DNA of 21,059 nucleotides from contig QAKH01000118.1 in the NCBI GenBank assembly GCA_003343885.1, positions 1-21,059 on the forward strand. The letters are read 5' to 3'. Below the pieces are notes generated by a model. That model had not been told where the DNA came from. It saw only the letters and a program-made list of their open reading frames with translations, and ran no database searches. A program made the translations under genes and the position numbers. Numbering within the stretch: the first letter of the stretch is position 1; every line of letters begins with the position of its first letter. The DNA is from Clostridiales bacterium (lineage in GTDB: Bacteria; Bacillota; Clostridia; Oscillospirales; CAG-382). Below are positions 9,701-16,794 of the stretch, piece after piece.

Positions 9701-9994
9701 TAATACGTTCTTGACTGTTTGTTTATTTACATTAAGAGATATCTCTTGGTTCAAATTGACTTCTTGATTATTATAGATAAAAAGATAATCTGTCTGTTTT
9801 TCTATTTCATCAAGAATCTTATGTGCTTCTGTGTTGGTAACATGTATGCTTACGCGCATGTTTTGCGAGCTTACAGAAGCTAATAACCCTGTGGTAAAGA
9901 TAAATAGTGTTATTAAAGTTAACTTCATGACTCGAATCGTTTTGTTAGATGTTTTTAATTGAGACAAGAAATGTTCTCTACAAATATTTTTCAT
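6773..9994 (-). CDS. SusC/RagA family TonB-dependent outer-membrane transporter with STN signalling domain
   Basis: The protein has 1073 residues. A hydrophobic signal lies at about 24-43; M23 is a possible alternative start that would give a more standard signal peptide. The order is an STN domain (about 46-118), a carboxypeptidase-regulatory-like repeat (about 133-205), a TonB-box region DEVVVVGYGT (211-220), a plug domain, then a long beta-barrel ending in NINF. The STN domain marks a TonB-dependent transducer that senses cargo and signals to an inner-membrane FecR protein, which is encoded immediately upstream. The gene lies 141 nt after fecR, in a spacer with hairpins and a weak promoter candidate. 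It imports the locus ligand across the outer membrane and likely triggers the ECF sigma factor at 18.2-18.75 kb. Confidence 0.96.
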   Translation of the reverse strand: MKNICREHFLSQLKTSNKTIRVMKLTLITLFIFTTGLLASVSSQNMRVSIHVTNTEAHKILDEIEKQTDYLFIYNNQEVNLNQEISLNVNKQTVKNVLAEIFNNTNVTYAIEGRNIMLMKKSMSNSGMQQKNRKITGTITDPMGSPIIGANIIVKGSTQGTITDLDGKYSIEVGGNSILQISYIGYNTLEIPVTNQTKLNIKLQEDTQKLDEVVVVGYGTQTKREITGSITNVSSKDFNQGLTRDAADLLQGKVAGLVVNTGSGDVTTNASIQLRGVSTLQKDQGPLIVIDNVPGSDMSTVSPQDIESISILKDASSAAIYGSRSAGGVILITTKKGLASKPTVNYTGAFGISTLANKPDMLTADQWRSYVQNNGGIGESFDLGANTDWFDEITRTGLQQDHNVSLSGGGTNHNYRGSVSYMHRDGVVRDNDMSRFNTRLQFSQRALNDKLKIDITGVATIINNSPTYKRNFILAYNMIPVYPVKYEDGSWFETRNYDQGNPVRNQDENVTENKISNINGIANVSYSIIEGLDIKVLLSKSRNNVDYSEYKSIESEAGYSNGGFAKRQSTITDNDMMEWTANYSNTFGKHKLNGLIGYSWEQTIYAEHVGQSRGYLTDILGANDLASGKNLFAGDVTSYKSENRLISFYARANYSFDEKYMLTATIRRDGSSKFGINNKWGIFPSVSAGWNISQEEFMQNIKWLNNLKLSVGYGATGNQSGLDPYKTIQMYGSQGIYYDNGSWLPSFRISQNANPDLKWEQTNMLNIGLDFSVLGNRLSGRIEWYDKQTTDMLYTYPVATPPYMYDKMMANVGDMQNRGIELFLNANVISTKDFSWDISLNLAHNQNKITRLSNEAFSAENLLLGSVDIRGGVLGTTHILEEGSPVGQFYGLQATGLDANGKYIFIDKNGDGEISDPADYNYIGCAQPKLTYGMTNSFRYKNWDLSFFFRGTLGNDLINVPRLAYAQSLFMPGSNALDDPLTFQLTETPRFSSMYVENGSFLRLDNLTLGYKFNCLNGIRVYLTGQNLFVITKYKGLDPEVPINTNDGLTPGIEAKDFYPKARTFSVGLNINF

Positions 9995-10029
9995 ACATTT
10001 GTAATGTCTTTATGTTAGTACTAATTGAT

Positions 10030-10057
10030 TTAAGGATAGTCAGAGTACTGACCCTTA
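10030..10057 (-). promoter_or_regulatory. Weak candidate ECF-type promoter before susC
   Basis: On the minus strand, TAAGGG at 10057-10052 is followed after exactly 16 nt by CCTTAA at 10035-10030. This partly resembles ATTTAGGG-N16-CGTTAT found before fecR and the corrinoid operon, with the AGGG core and the same spacing but mismatches in the -10 box. A start near 10022 would give a short leader for susC. Chance is quite possible. Confidence 0.25.
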
Positions 10058-10083
10058 CTAGGAGATGCTGCAACATCTCCTAG
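10039..10083 (-). other. Tandem hairpins between fecR and susC
   Basis: The main stem-loop covers 10058-10083: perfect 10-bp arms CTAGGAGATG and CATCTCCTAG around a 6-nt loop. A second small hairpin follows at 10039-10052 (GTCAG, 4-nt loop, CTGAC). In the fecR-to-susC transcript the big stem is not followed by a U-run, so it is not a classic intrinsic terminator. Attenuation, processing or stabilisation of the abundant susC message are possibilities. Confidence 0.55.
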
Positions 10084-10135
10084 TTTCTGTTTTAGATGGT
10101 GTGCTATTTCATAGGCGATACGAATTATAAGATTA

Positions 10136-11062
10136 TTATTTAATAGTAATTTGATTAAGTCTATCGTCTTTCGTATAATTGAAATTATGCTCTAGCTGAA
10201 GAACCTTTAGTACATGTTCCACGCCGTCTTTTATACGGAACTTCCCTGAATAGCGATATTTTAGCAGGGATTTGTTCTGAACATCGATGGTGACGTCGTA
10301 ATAGATTTGAAGTTTTTCAATTAAGCTTCCTACGGTCTCATTTTCAAAACAGAATAAGCCTTCTTTCCATTTGAAATAATTGTGGTCGGATATGATGCCG
10401 GTAGTTACTTCTTCTTTATTCATGGATAAAACTTCGTTAGGTTTTAATCTTAATCGATTCTTCATGTTTGCGATAGAAACTTCCACGCTACCTTTTATTA
10501 ACGCTGTTTCAAAAAAATCGCTATTGTTGTAAGCCCTGACATTGAATTCGGTTCCAAGGACATGCACGGCACATTTTTTTGTTTGTACGGTAAAAGGGCG
10601 TTTCTTGTCGTGAGTAACCGCAAAATATCCTTCTCCGTCTAGTATAACATCTCTAGCATTATTTCTGAAATGATCCGGAAACTTAAGTGTAGAACCTGCA
10701 TTCAACCAGACTTTTGTTCCATCAGCCAAGATTAACTCCAGCCGTTGACCGGCTGGAGCATGTACTATTTGCATCTGTGGGAGATTCTCCGAATTATACA
10801 AAAGTTTCCATGCTCCGATAATGCCAATCAATAAGATCGCCGCTATTTTTAGAGCTTCTATAGTAAAACGCCTTAAAGAGATATTAATTTTTTTCTTTTG
10901 TCTTTCTTCTGAAGAAAGACTCCATAAAGAGATATCGTAGAGTTTACGTAGAGCCATGTATTCATTCATGTGCTCAGGGCTCTCTTCCAGCCAGAGTAAA
11001 ATTTCTTGTCTTTCCTTTTCAGAAACTTCTCCTTTTATATATCGTTGTAATAATGTTTTCAT
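10136..11062 (-). CDS. FecR-type anti-sigma factor
   Basis: The frame is open from a TTG at 11155, but I choose the ATG at 11062 (308 residues). The promoter-like motif at 11106-11135 lies inside the longer version, and the protein from MKTLLQRYIKGE matches the normal FecR N-terminus. Order: a short cytoplasmic sigma-binding segment (about 1-65, with the SEKERQEILLWLEESPEH helix), one membrane helix (about 70-88), then a periplasmic FecR domain containing QRLELILADGTKVWLNAGS and ending in a DUF4974-type C-terminus. It holds the ECF sigma factor inactive until the SusC STN domain signals. Its sigma partner is probably the gene at 18206-18751, about 7 kb away across the demethylation operon, instead of adjacent as usual. 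Confidence 0.9.
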   Translation of the reverse strand: MKTLLQRYIKGEVSEKERQEILLWLEESPEHMNEYMALRKLYDISLWSLSSEERQKKKINISLRRFTIEALKIAAILLIGIIGAWKLLYNSENLPQMQIVHAPAGQRLELILADGTKVWLNAGSTLKFPDHFRNNARDVILDGEGYFAVTHDKKRPFTVQTKKCAVHVLGTEFNVRAYNNSDFFETALIKGSVEVSIANMKNRLRLKPNEVLSMNKEEVTTGIISDHNYFKWKEGLFCFENETVGSLIEKLQIYYDVTIDVQNKSLLKYRYSGKFRIKDGVEHVLKVLQLEHNFNYTKDDRLNQITIK

Positions 11063-11105
11063 GTAATTATTTATTTTTTGTGGCGGTTTCCCGCTCTTCA
11101 TTATA

Positions 11106-11135
11106 ATAACGAAACTGGAAGATATATCCCTAAAT
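11106..11135 (-). promoter_or_regulatory. Predicted ECF sigma promoter for fecR-susCD (copy 1)
   Basis: The minus strand reads ATTTAGGG (11135-11128), 16 nt, then CGTTAT (11111-11106), the second element having the CGT-type look of ECF -10 boxes. The same two elements at the same spacing occur before the corrinoid-protein gene. Transcription would start near 11099, giving a leader of about 37 nt to the ATG at 11062. It separates fecR-susC-susD-hydrolases from the upstream MttB operon. Confidence 0.65.
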
Positions 11136-11170
11136 GGAAATCTCGTTTTTTTCAAAAAATGATTATTTAA

Positions 11171-12625
11171 TTAATCAAGTTTTAGAGGATCAGTGTTAAA
11201 TTGCCGGCAAAGGGAGAGATAAATATCGTATATCTGTTCCATTTTTTGTTGATTCGGATGATAATCCCAAGAATCAGTAAGAGAATCTACTTTTTCTTCA
11301 AGGGCTTTGTATTCATCTGGGCTTCCTGCGTCTATCCAACTTTCGGAAGTGAAATAACGTTGTTGCCATAGATTTATATCGTAGCTATCAAGCATATTCA
11401 TTAAGGTATGTGTATGCTCTGCGAATAGACTTCCAGACTCAAGGGTTTCTACTATTACCTCCTCCGCTTCTTTGATATCTCCTTCTAATTTTGTGGTATC
11501 TAAGCTTTTCCATGCGCTTTGAAGATTCTCGATGTCTAATAACGCTTGTATGGGCGACCAACCTTGGTCTGTAGAGAGTGGCATCAGGTTGAATGCTCGA
11601 TACCCTGCCATAATGCCTGTATAAAAAATCAATGCTTTGTCCCCTTGAGCTAAACTCCCCGGCATTTGCGCGGAGGTCATTATATCTTTTAGGTTGTAAT
11701 ATGGGAGATCTAGAGCTTCCATAACCTCTTTTTTCAACATCTCCAAGCGTGCATGTTCTATTGTTCCAAAGGCCATTTGTCCGCTATTAAGGCTCATGGC
11801 TTGTGGGTGTGGGTAAATATATGCCTTAGCGGTAGGGAATAGAGCGTGCAAGATACTTACGGCTCCTAGAACTTCAGCGATGGCAAGTATATATACTCCT
11901 ATGGTATTAACTGGCCCAGTCATTCCCATCATTGGCATAGACCCAACCATAAAGCTATTTAATCGTATGCCCTCTTTGAAACATAGATATAAATCTTCCG
12001 CATCCAGTATCATGGGGCTTGGAGAGAAAAGCATTAGATCTCTTCGGGAATAGTCTTCCCAATCTTCTGCTATCGCTCTTATTTTCATGAATGATTCCTC
12101 GACTTCTGGAGCTATGGATTGGATAGTCCCTCCTCCATTGCGGTTATATCTGAATCCAATCAAATATTGCTCAACCGCTTTGAGATATGGATAAGTATCT
12201 TGGGGTACTCCGCAGCTATATCCGCGAATATCTTTCTGCTCGGATAATACATGCAATAATTTAGTTCCTTGAATAACCTGCTGTCTGGTGAGAGGAGTGA
12301 TTTTTCTTTCTTTGTGATCACAATATTGATAAGGTAAATCTGTCAATTTGATAATAGGGGGTTGAGTATCTTCCTTATTGGCGATCATATCCCTCCAATC
12401 ATGTGACATTTTTGTACACGCTTGATTATTCTTTAAATGTACAAGACATGATTGTAATAAATCATTGGAGATGAATATATTATCTCCTTTTACTACGAGT
12501 CGATCATTTTTAGAAGCATGGTTGAGTAGCTCTATATTTCTGGTTTTAATACCATTTTGTAATAAGATTTTACGGGCGGAATGTATTATCTCCGCCATAA
12601 CTCCCTTTGTTATGAATTTGCTCAT
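11171..12625 (-). CDS. MttB-family (trimethylamine methyltransferase-like) corrinoid methyltransferase, non-pyrrolysine
   Basis: This 484-residue protein resembles the MttB family (PF06253), with the conserved GMTGPVN stretch at 234-240 inside a TIM-barrel-like body. The frame has no internal UAG, so it is a non-pyrrolysine member. Characterised non-Pyl members demethylate quaternary amines (glycine betaine, proline betaine, carnitine, gamma-butyrobetaine), passing the methyl group to Co(I) of a corrinoid protein. Here the cognate corrinoid protein would be the gene at 17467-18117. The start ATG overlaps the MFS stop in an ATGA, implying coupled translation. The sugar kinase, SIS protein and SusCD in the locus suggest a methylated substrate that also carries a sugar. 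The specific substrate is unknown and cannot be read from residues I can identify. Confidence 0.87.
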   Translation of the reverse strand: MSKFITKGVMAEIIHSARKILLQNGIKTRNIELLNHASKNDRLVVKGDNIFISNDLLQSCLVHLKNNQACTKMSHDWRDMIANKEDTQPPIIKLTDLPYQYCDHKERKITPLTRQQVIQGTKLLHVLSEQKDIRGYSCGVPQDTYPYLKAVEQYLIGFRYNRNGGGTIQSIAPEVEESFMKIRAIAEDWEDYSRRDLMLFSPSPMILDAEDLYLCFKEGIRLNSFMVGSMPMMGMTGPVNTIGVYILAIAEVLGAVSILHALFPTAKAYIYPHPQAMSLNSGQMAFGTIEHARLEMLKKEVMEALDLPYYNLKDIMTSAQMPGSLAQGDKALIFYTGIMAGYRAFNLMPLSTDQGWSPIQALLDIENLQSAWKSLDTTKLEGDIKEAEEVIVETLESGSLFAEHTHTLMNMLDSYDINLWQQRYFTSESWIDAGSPDEYKALEEKVDSLTDSWDYHPNQQKMEQIYDIYLSLCRQFNTDPLKLD

Positions 12626-13803
12626 GATCTGGATTTTTTAAATTTTGTTTTTTGAAAAATGAAAAGAGGTAAAGCCGTTATAGCTATAATCAGTATGGAT
12701 AAGCTTAAAATAGAATATATATAATGTATTTCTAGGCTTTCATACATTCTTCCAATGATTATATTTCCTAATATAGCGCCAGCTCCGTAATATGCGGCCC
12801 AAAGTAGGGATTGCCCGGTTGTCCTCCATTGCGGAGGTACCATTTCGTTTACGAATTCAACTGAGGCTATCCATAAAAGAGTCCAAGTTATACCATTCAT
12901 AGTCTCGATGAACATTACTATTTGAGGATTATAATTGACCGAATAGAAAAATAATCTTAAGGCTGTGGCAAAAATAGCTATAAATACAACCGTTCCGGAG
13001 TTAATACGCTTAATCAACCATGCCGCTATAAAATAGAACGGAAGTTCGCTTAACGCTTGAATTGCCAGCGCTATTCCTGTCGTATCAGAAGTAGCACCAA
13101 TCTGTCTCATATATATTGGCAAATAATAGCTTATAGCGGATTGTCCGACCGAGACTATGATGACAACGAATAAGAAGCCCATTAAAAGTTTATTCGTCAT
13201 TACTCGGTTGAGTCCCTTGAACTCAATATCCATATTTTTTTGGAGGCTATTAACGATCGGGTATCTACAAATGGAAAGTAATACCATTAGTAAGAAGAAG
13301 GCTGCTGTGTAAAAAGCTATTTCCGCCCCCCATTCTGGAATTAACCAACCTGTTATCATGGCTCCGAGAGCAAATCCCGGAGCTCCCCAGAATCTCATTT
13401 CACTATAAGATACGCCTCCTGATTTTTCGGCATTATCTAATGCGATACTATCAAGTAAAGATAGTACGGGCGTATAGAAAACGGATACGAGAAAGGTTAA
13501 AATAATAATTGTTATATGGTTATTTGAGAAAATGTGGAACAACAAGAAGCCTAAAGCAGAACCAACAAGTGCAATCCTTAAACAGAATGCCTTTCCATAC
13601 TTATCTGCCAGTATTCCCCATAAAGGTTGTAGGATGAGCATTACAGCCCAAGGAATAGCGGCTATAAACCCGATCTGGGATCCTTTCATTTCTTGATCTT
13701 CGAGCCATAAGGTGAAAACAGGTACCCAAGCGGAGAAACTGGCAAAACCAAATAAAAAGGCCGCTCGTAACATATTGTTGGTGCTAATCTTGTTGTTCCA
13801 CAT
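12622..13803 (-). CDS. MFS transporter (oligosaccharide/nucleoside symporter-like)
   Basis: This 393-residue protein has about twelve hydrophobic segments and an MFS motif-A-like loop, WGILADKYGK, at 62-71 between the second and third helices. Overall it resembles the LacY/nucleoside-H+ symporter side of the superfamily (MFS_1-like) more than drug exporters. It is probably an inner-membrane proton symporter bringing the SusCD-derived small molecule into the cytoplasm for the kinase, SIS and methyltransferase proteins. The gene lies 14 nt after the SIS gene, and its stop overlaps the MttB start by 4 nt. Substrate is inferred only from context; a sugar conjugate is the natural guess. Confidence 0.88.
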   Translation of the reverse strand: MWNNKISTNNMLRAAFLFGFASFSAWVPVFTLWLEDQEMKGSQIGFIAAIPWAVMLILQPLWGILADKYGKAFCLRIALVGSALGFLLFHIFSNNHITIIILTFLVSVFYTPVLSLLDSIALDNAEKSGGVSYSEMRFWGAPGFALGAMITGWLIPEWGAEIAFYTAAFFLLMVLLSICRYPIVNSLQKNMDIEFKGLNRVMTNKLLMGFLFVVIIVSVGQSAISYYLPIYMRQIGATSDTTGIALAIQALSELPFYFIAAWLIKRINSGTVVFIAIFATALRLFFYSVNYNPQIVMFIETMNGITWTLLWIASVEFVNEMVPPQWRTTGQSLLWAAYYGAGAILGNIIIGRMYESLEIHYIYSILSLSILIIAITALPLFIFQKTKFKKSRS

Positions 13804-13817
13804 GATTTTTGTTAGTT

Positions 13818-14864
13818 TTATTGAATACCCGCTTCAGATGTGACAATGAAATTGCAGAAGACGAATGAATCACAATCCACTCCCAATTTCCTAGATAATG
13901 CCTCCGCCATCATTTGGACTGGTGTGCAATTAAAAGCAGCTTGGAATTCTTCAGGTACTGCCGGTACGATATAAGTATCGACATCAGGCCCTATTTGTTT
14001 TTGGGAAGTAATGACAGATACATCTGTTCCTACTCGAATCATATCAGAGATCAATTTTATATCATTATTTAAACTATAATGATCGGAGAGCCATATCACG
14101 ATCTTACATTTTTTCGAAAGCATTTCTTGAGGACCGTGTCTAAAGTTACCTGTAGCGAAACAAGAAGATTGAGATTTCGCCACTTCCGCCCACAATAATC
14201 TTCCAGCCCGAGCACTAGCATAAGATTCGGAACGACCGAGGAAAAAGACAGGTAAGGCTTCTTGTTTCATAATGGATAATTCGATTCGTTTTTGCCATTC
14301 CAACTGATACTTTTCTATGTAGTCGCAAGCTCCTATTAGTCGCTGGATGATATCTTCCATATGTTTTCCATATTCTTTAAAGATGGTGATCAATCCACCG
14401 ACTAATATGAGTGAGGAGTACGTGGAGATGGATACCGCATGATCAAATTTAACCGCAGCAGAAACCACGATGTCTACATTCTGGGCCAAAGGAGATTGTG
14501 TGTCATTTGTTATGGCTATCGTGGGGATTTTATGCCTTTTGCATATATCGGCACTTTTAACGATTTCTATACTCTTCCCACTTCTCGAAAGGATCATTGC
14601 TATCGAATTAGGAGGAAATATTTCCATATTCTCTAATTCAGACGCATCGATTAGAGAACAAAAAACCTCATGTTTTTTTAATGCGTGCATGATAGAGATA
14701 CCTGCGGTATAAGAAGCTCCTATACCGATGATCAACACTTGACTTGCTTTGCCTATAGCATCGCTTGCCTTTTTAATTTCAGAATATTGATTTCCTTGAT
14801 GATAGGCCAAGGCTTTTTTAAATTGGGCTGGTTGCCCTAAAATGTCCTTTAAAAGTTCAGTCAT
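13818..14864 (-). CDS. Double-SIS-domain sugar-phosphate isomerase/deglycase-like protein (FrlB/GlmS C-terminal type)
   Basis: The protein has 348 residues. The first SIS domain has a phosphosugar-binding G-x-G-A-S (47-51) and SRSGKSIE (93-100). The second carries E227 and H243 (the His of RHGP), separated by 16 residues. The same spacing is found for the catalytic Glu/His pair of fructose-asparagine-6-phosphate deglycase FraB, its relative FrlB, and GlmS (E488/H504). The GlmS Lys485 position is not conserved and there is no glutaminase domain, so glucosamine synthesis is unlikely. The family motif GEFRHGP is GNFRHGP here (N240). With a PfkB kinase gene 1 nt upstream, the pair recalls FrlD-FrlB: phosphorylate a sugar-amine, then split it into sugar phosphate and amine. 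The amine could be the methylated moiety, but this is inference. Confidence 0.85.
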   Translation of the reverse strand: MTELLKDILGQPAQFKKALAYHQGNQYSEIKKASDAIGKASQVLIIGIGASYTAGISIMHALKKHEVFCSLIDASELENMEIFPPNSIAMILSRSGKSIEIVKSADICKRHKIPTIAITNDTQSPLAQNVDIVVSAAVKFDHAVSISTYSSLILVGGLITIFKEYGKHMEDIIQRLIGACDYIEKYQLEWQKRIELSIMKQEALPVFFLGRSESYASARAGRLLWAEVAKSQSSCFATGNFRHGPQEMLSKKCKIVIWLSDHYSLNNDIKLISDMIRVGTDVSVITSQKQIGPDVDTYIVPAVPEEFQAAFNCTPVQMMAEALSRKLGVDCDSFVFCNFIVTSEAGIQ

Positions 14865-14865
14865 A

Positions 14866-15774
14866 TTATTTGTTATTATATTGTCCTTTAATTCCTCCTA
14901 ATTCTTGAACACAGCTGGTCCCACATAGTATCGCCGTTTTTAGGCAAGTCTTTATATCTTTTTCATTTAACCATTCATATAAGAATCCTGCGTCGAAACT
15001 ATCTCCAGCTCCAGTGGTATCAATTACATTGATAGGGGCGCTCCATACTTCTTTTATGAGAATCGGGATTTCTTCCCCTTTTTGAAAAACCGAGGCCCCA
15101 TCTGCTCCCCGTTTGATTACGACAAAGGGTATTTGTTGTGATAGTTCTTTGCCTGCTTCTTGATAGTTGCTCTTTCCTGTAATGGCTATAGCCTCATTTT
15201 CATTAGGGAGAAAGACGTCTATAAAAGGAAAGAGTTCGATTACTTGCTCCCAATTTCCATTTGGGGCCCAGTTGGTATCTAATGAGCATGTAATGCCTTT
15301 TTGCTTTATTCGCTTTAAGAATTCGGGCCAAGCAGGGATTAAATTATCGAGTAAGAAATATCCTGCGATGTGCCAGTGCCGAGCCTTATTAATGATTTCC
15401 TCAGTTATGATACTGATCGTTATTTCCTCTAAGACGCCAAGTACAGTAAGCATTGCTCGATCGTTGTTTACTGAGATGTTTAGTCCTAAAGGGGTTTTAT
15501 TCTGTTTGCTGGTTTGTATATATTCTGTATTGATTCCGATATCATTCATTCGTTTTTTTATGATATTTCCAGAGGTATCATCACCTACGATAGTCAAGCA
15601 GATTATGTCACCACCTAATTTTGCGAATTGGGAGGTGAAAATCGCCCCGGAACCTCCTAGCTCAATGTTATAGGAATCAGCTAGTAATTCTACTTGTCCG
15701 AATTGAGGTTTTTGCTTGCTGGCTACGATTATATCTATAAAGGTATCAGCGATATTAATTACGGTTTTGTTCAT
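14866..15774 (-). CDS. PfkB/ribokinase family carbohydrate kinase
   Basis: This 302-residue protein has the PfkB signature DTTGAGDSFDAGF, with GAGD at 255-258 and D258 as the catalytic base, and an N-terminal glycine-rich ELGGSGAIF region. PfkB kinases phosphorylate the terminal hydroxyl of sugars, including fructoselysine (FrlD), ribose, 2-keto-3-deoxygluconate and fructose 1-phosphate; residues here do not settle which. The start codon overlaps the UroD-like gene stop by 1 nt (TAATG), and the stop is 1 nt before the SIS gene, so all three are translationally linked. It would provide the phosphorylated substrate for the SIS protein. Confidence 0.9.
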   Translation of the reverse strand: MNKTVINIADTFIDIIVASKQKPQFGQVELLADSYNIELGGSGAIFTSQFAKLGGDIICLTIVGDDTSGNIIKKRMNDIGINTEYIQTSKQNKTPLGLNISVNNDRAMLTVLGVLEEITISIITEEIINKARHWHIAGYFLLDNLIPAWPEFLKRIKQKGITCSLDTNWAPNGNWEQVIELFPFIDVFLPNENEAIAITGKSNYQEAGKELSQQIPFVVIKRGADGASVFQKGEEIPILIKEVWSAPINVIDTTGAGDSFDAGFLYEWLNEKDIKTCLKTAILCGTSCVQELGGIKGQYNNK

Positions 15775-16793
15775 TAGGTAAGAGGGTTACGATTATTATA
15801 GTCATTTAAAGTATCAAAGAATGCTTGAATATTTTCAAAGGGTGTATGTGGAGGAATATCACATCCGGATGAGAGTATGAAATTCTGGAAACCCTCTGTT
15901 TGTTTGAGAAGTTTAAGCGTCTCATCTCTCATTGTATCAGAGGAAGCCATTTTGAATATTCCTACTGGATCGAGATTACCCATAACAAGTACATCTTTTG
16001 GACATTTTTCCAAAACTTCTACCATATTGATCTTATTGCCGAAATGGTATCCTTTAGCTCCACTTTGAATCATCGCATCTGTGCAATTCCCTGTGTTCCC
16101 GCAATTATGTAAGATGATCATAAATGAACTATCTTGTAATTCTTCTACTATTTCTTTGATATATAGGGAAGAAAATTCATAACATCCATCATTAGGTAAT
16201 AAGCCTGCGGCAGGTTCTGCTATAACGACTCCGTGTACACCGATTTCTTTGAATGCTTTGCAATATTTCTTAATAAAGTCTGTGCATTTGGATAATAAGA
16301 TATGCGCGGGATTTGGATCAGAATAACAAAGCATCATAAATTCAGACATATCATACAAACGCCCGGCGAGAGAGAAAGGACCGATACATCCAGCTAAAAT
16401 AGGTTTGTCTTTTATTTGTTCAACGCATAATTTATTCGCCAATAAGTATTGAGGTATGCGTGCTTGAGTGAGATCTGGTATTTGAAGGTTCTCAATCGAG
16501 ACTTCATCTTCTAATAGCCGTTTGGATACAGTAGGGATCTCATCCTCATGAAAAAGAATTGCAGCCCCAAAAGCTTCTGCTTCAACAGTTAAATCCATAA
16601 TCATCGTACAAGCAGCCGAGGGATATTTTTCATTTAATTTCTCTATTGCTTGAAAATGTATATGCCCGTTGATAACAGCTTCTTTAACTGTATGGTTACA
16701 CAACTCGATTCCCGGATGAGTCATGATAGGGATCGCTTTTGTTTTTGGACATTGAATTATTTCATTAGTCCAATCGTTCATGTTGATCATCAT
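15774..16793 (-). CDS. MtaA/CmuA-type uroporphyrinogen-decarboxylase-family methyltransferase
   Basis: The protein has 339 residues. It belongs to the UroD-fold methylcobamide methyltransferases rather than heme-pathway UroD. The zinc motif His-x-Cys...Cys of MtaA/MtbA is visible as H229-N-C231 and C311 (in SSGCDIPPHTP). DLTVEAEAFGAAI near residue 70 is typical of the MtaA side. Such enzymes take methyl from a methylated corrinoid protein and give it to a zinc-bound thiolate; in methanogens the thiol is coenzyme M. Bacteroidetes are not known to make coenzyme M, so homocysteine, another thiol or tetrahydrofolate (assigned to some acetogen homologues) are options. It lies 1 nt from the activation-like gene and overlaps the kinase gene by 1 nt. 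Confidence 0.87.
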   Translation of the reverse strand: MMINMNDWTNEIIQCPKTKAIPIMTHPGIELCNHTVKEAVINGHIHFQAIEKLNEKYPSAACTMIMDLTVEAEAFGAAILFHEDEIPTVSKRLLEDEVSIENLQIPDLTQARIPQYLLANKLCVEQIKDKPILAGCIGPFSLAGRLYDMSEFMMLCYSDPNPAHILLSKCTDFIKKYCKAFKEIGVHGVVIAEPAAGLLPNDGCYEFSSLYIKEIVEELQDSSFMIILHNCGNTGNCTDAMIQSGAKGYHFGNKINMVEVLEKCPKDVLVMGNLDPVGIFKMASSDTMRDETLKLLKQTEGFQNFILSSGCDIPPHTPFENIQAFFDTLNDYNNRNPLT

Positions 16794-16794
16794 A

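Noticed and set aside
11063..11155. N-terminal extension of FecR from a TTG codon
   Set aside because: It would place the -35/-10 motif shared with the corrinoid operon inside the coding region, and the conserved FecR N-terminus begins at the ATG at 11062.
11171..12625. Pyrrolysine-containing trimethylamine methyltransferase
   Set aside because: No in-frame UAG interrupts the gene and no pyrrolysine genes are nearby, so it is not a true MttB of that type.
15167..15673. 168-codon open frame on the plus strand inside the PfkB gene
   Set aside because: It is antisense to a gene with a clear PfkB signature; its translation shows no recognisable domain and no ribosome-site or promoter support.
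15774..16793. Uroporphyrinogen decarboxylase of heme biosynthesis (HemE)
   Set aside because: The protein has the H-x-C...C zinc motif of MtaA-like methyltransferases and sits among corrinoid genes, which HemE would not.
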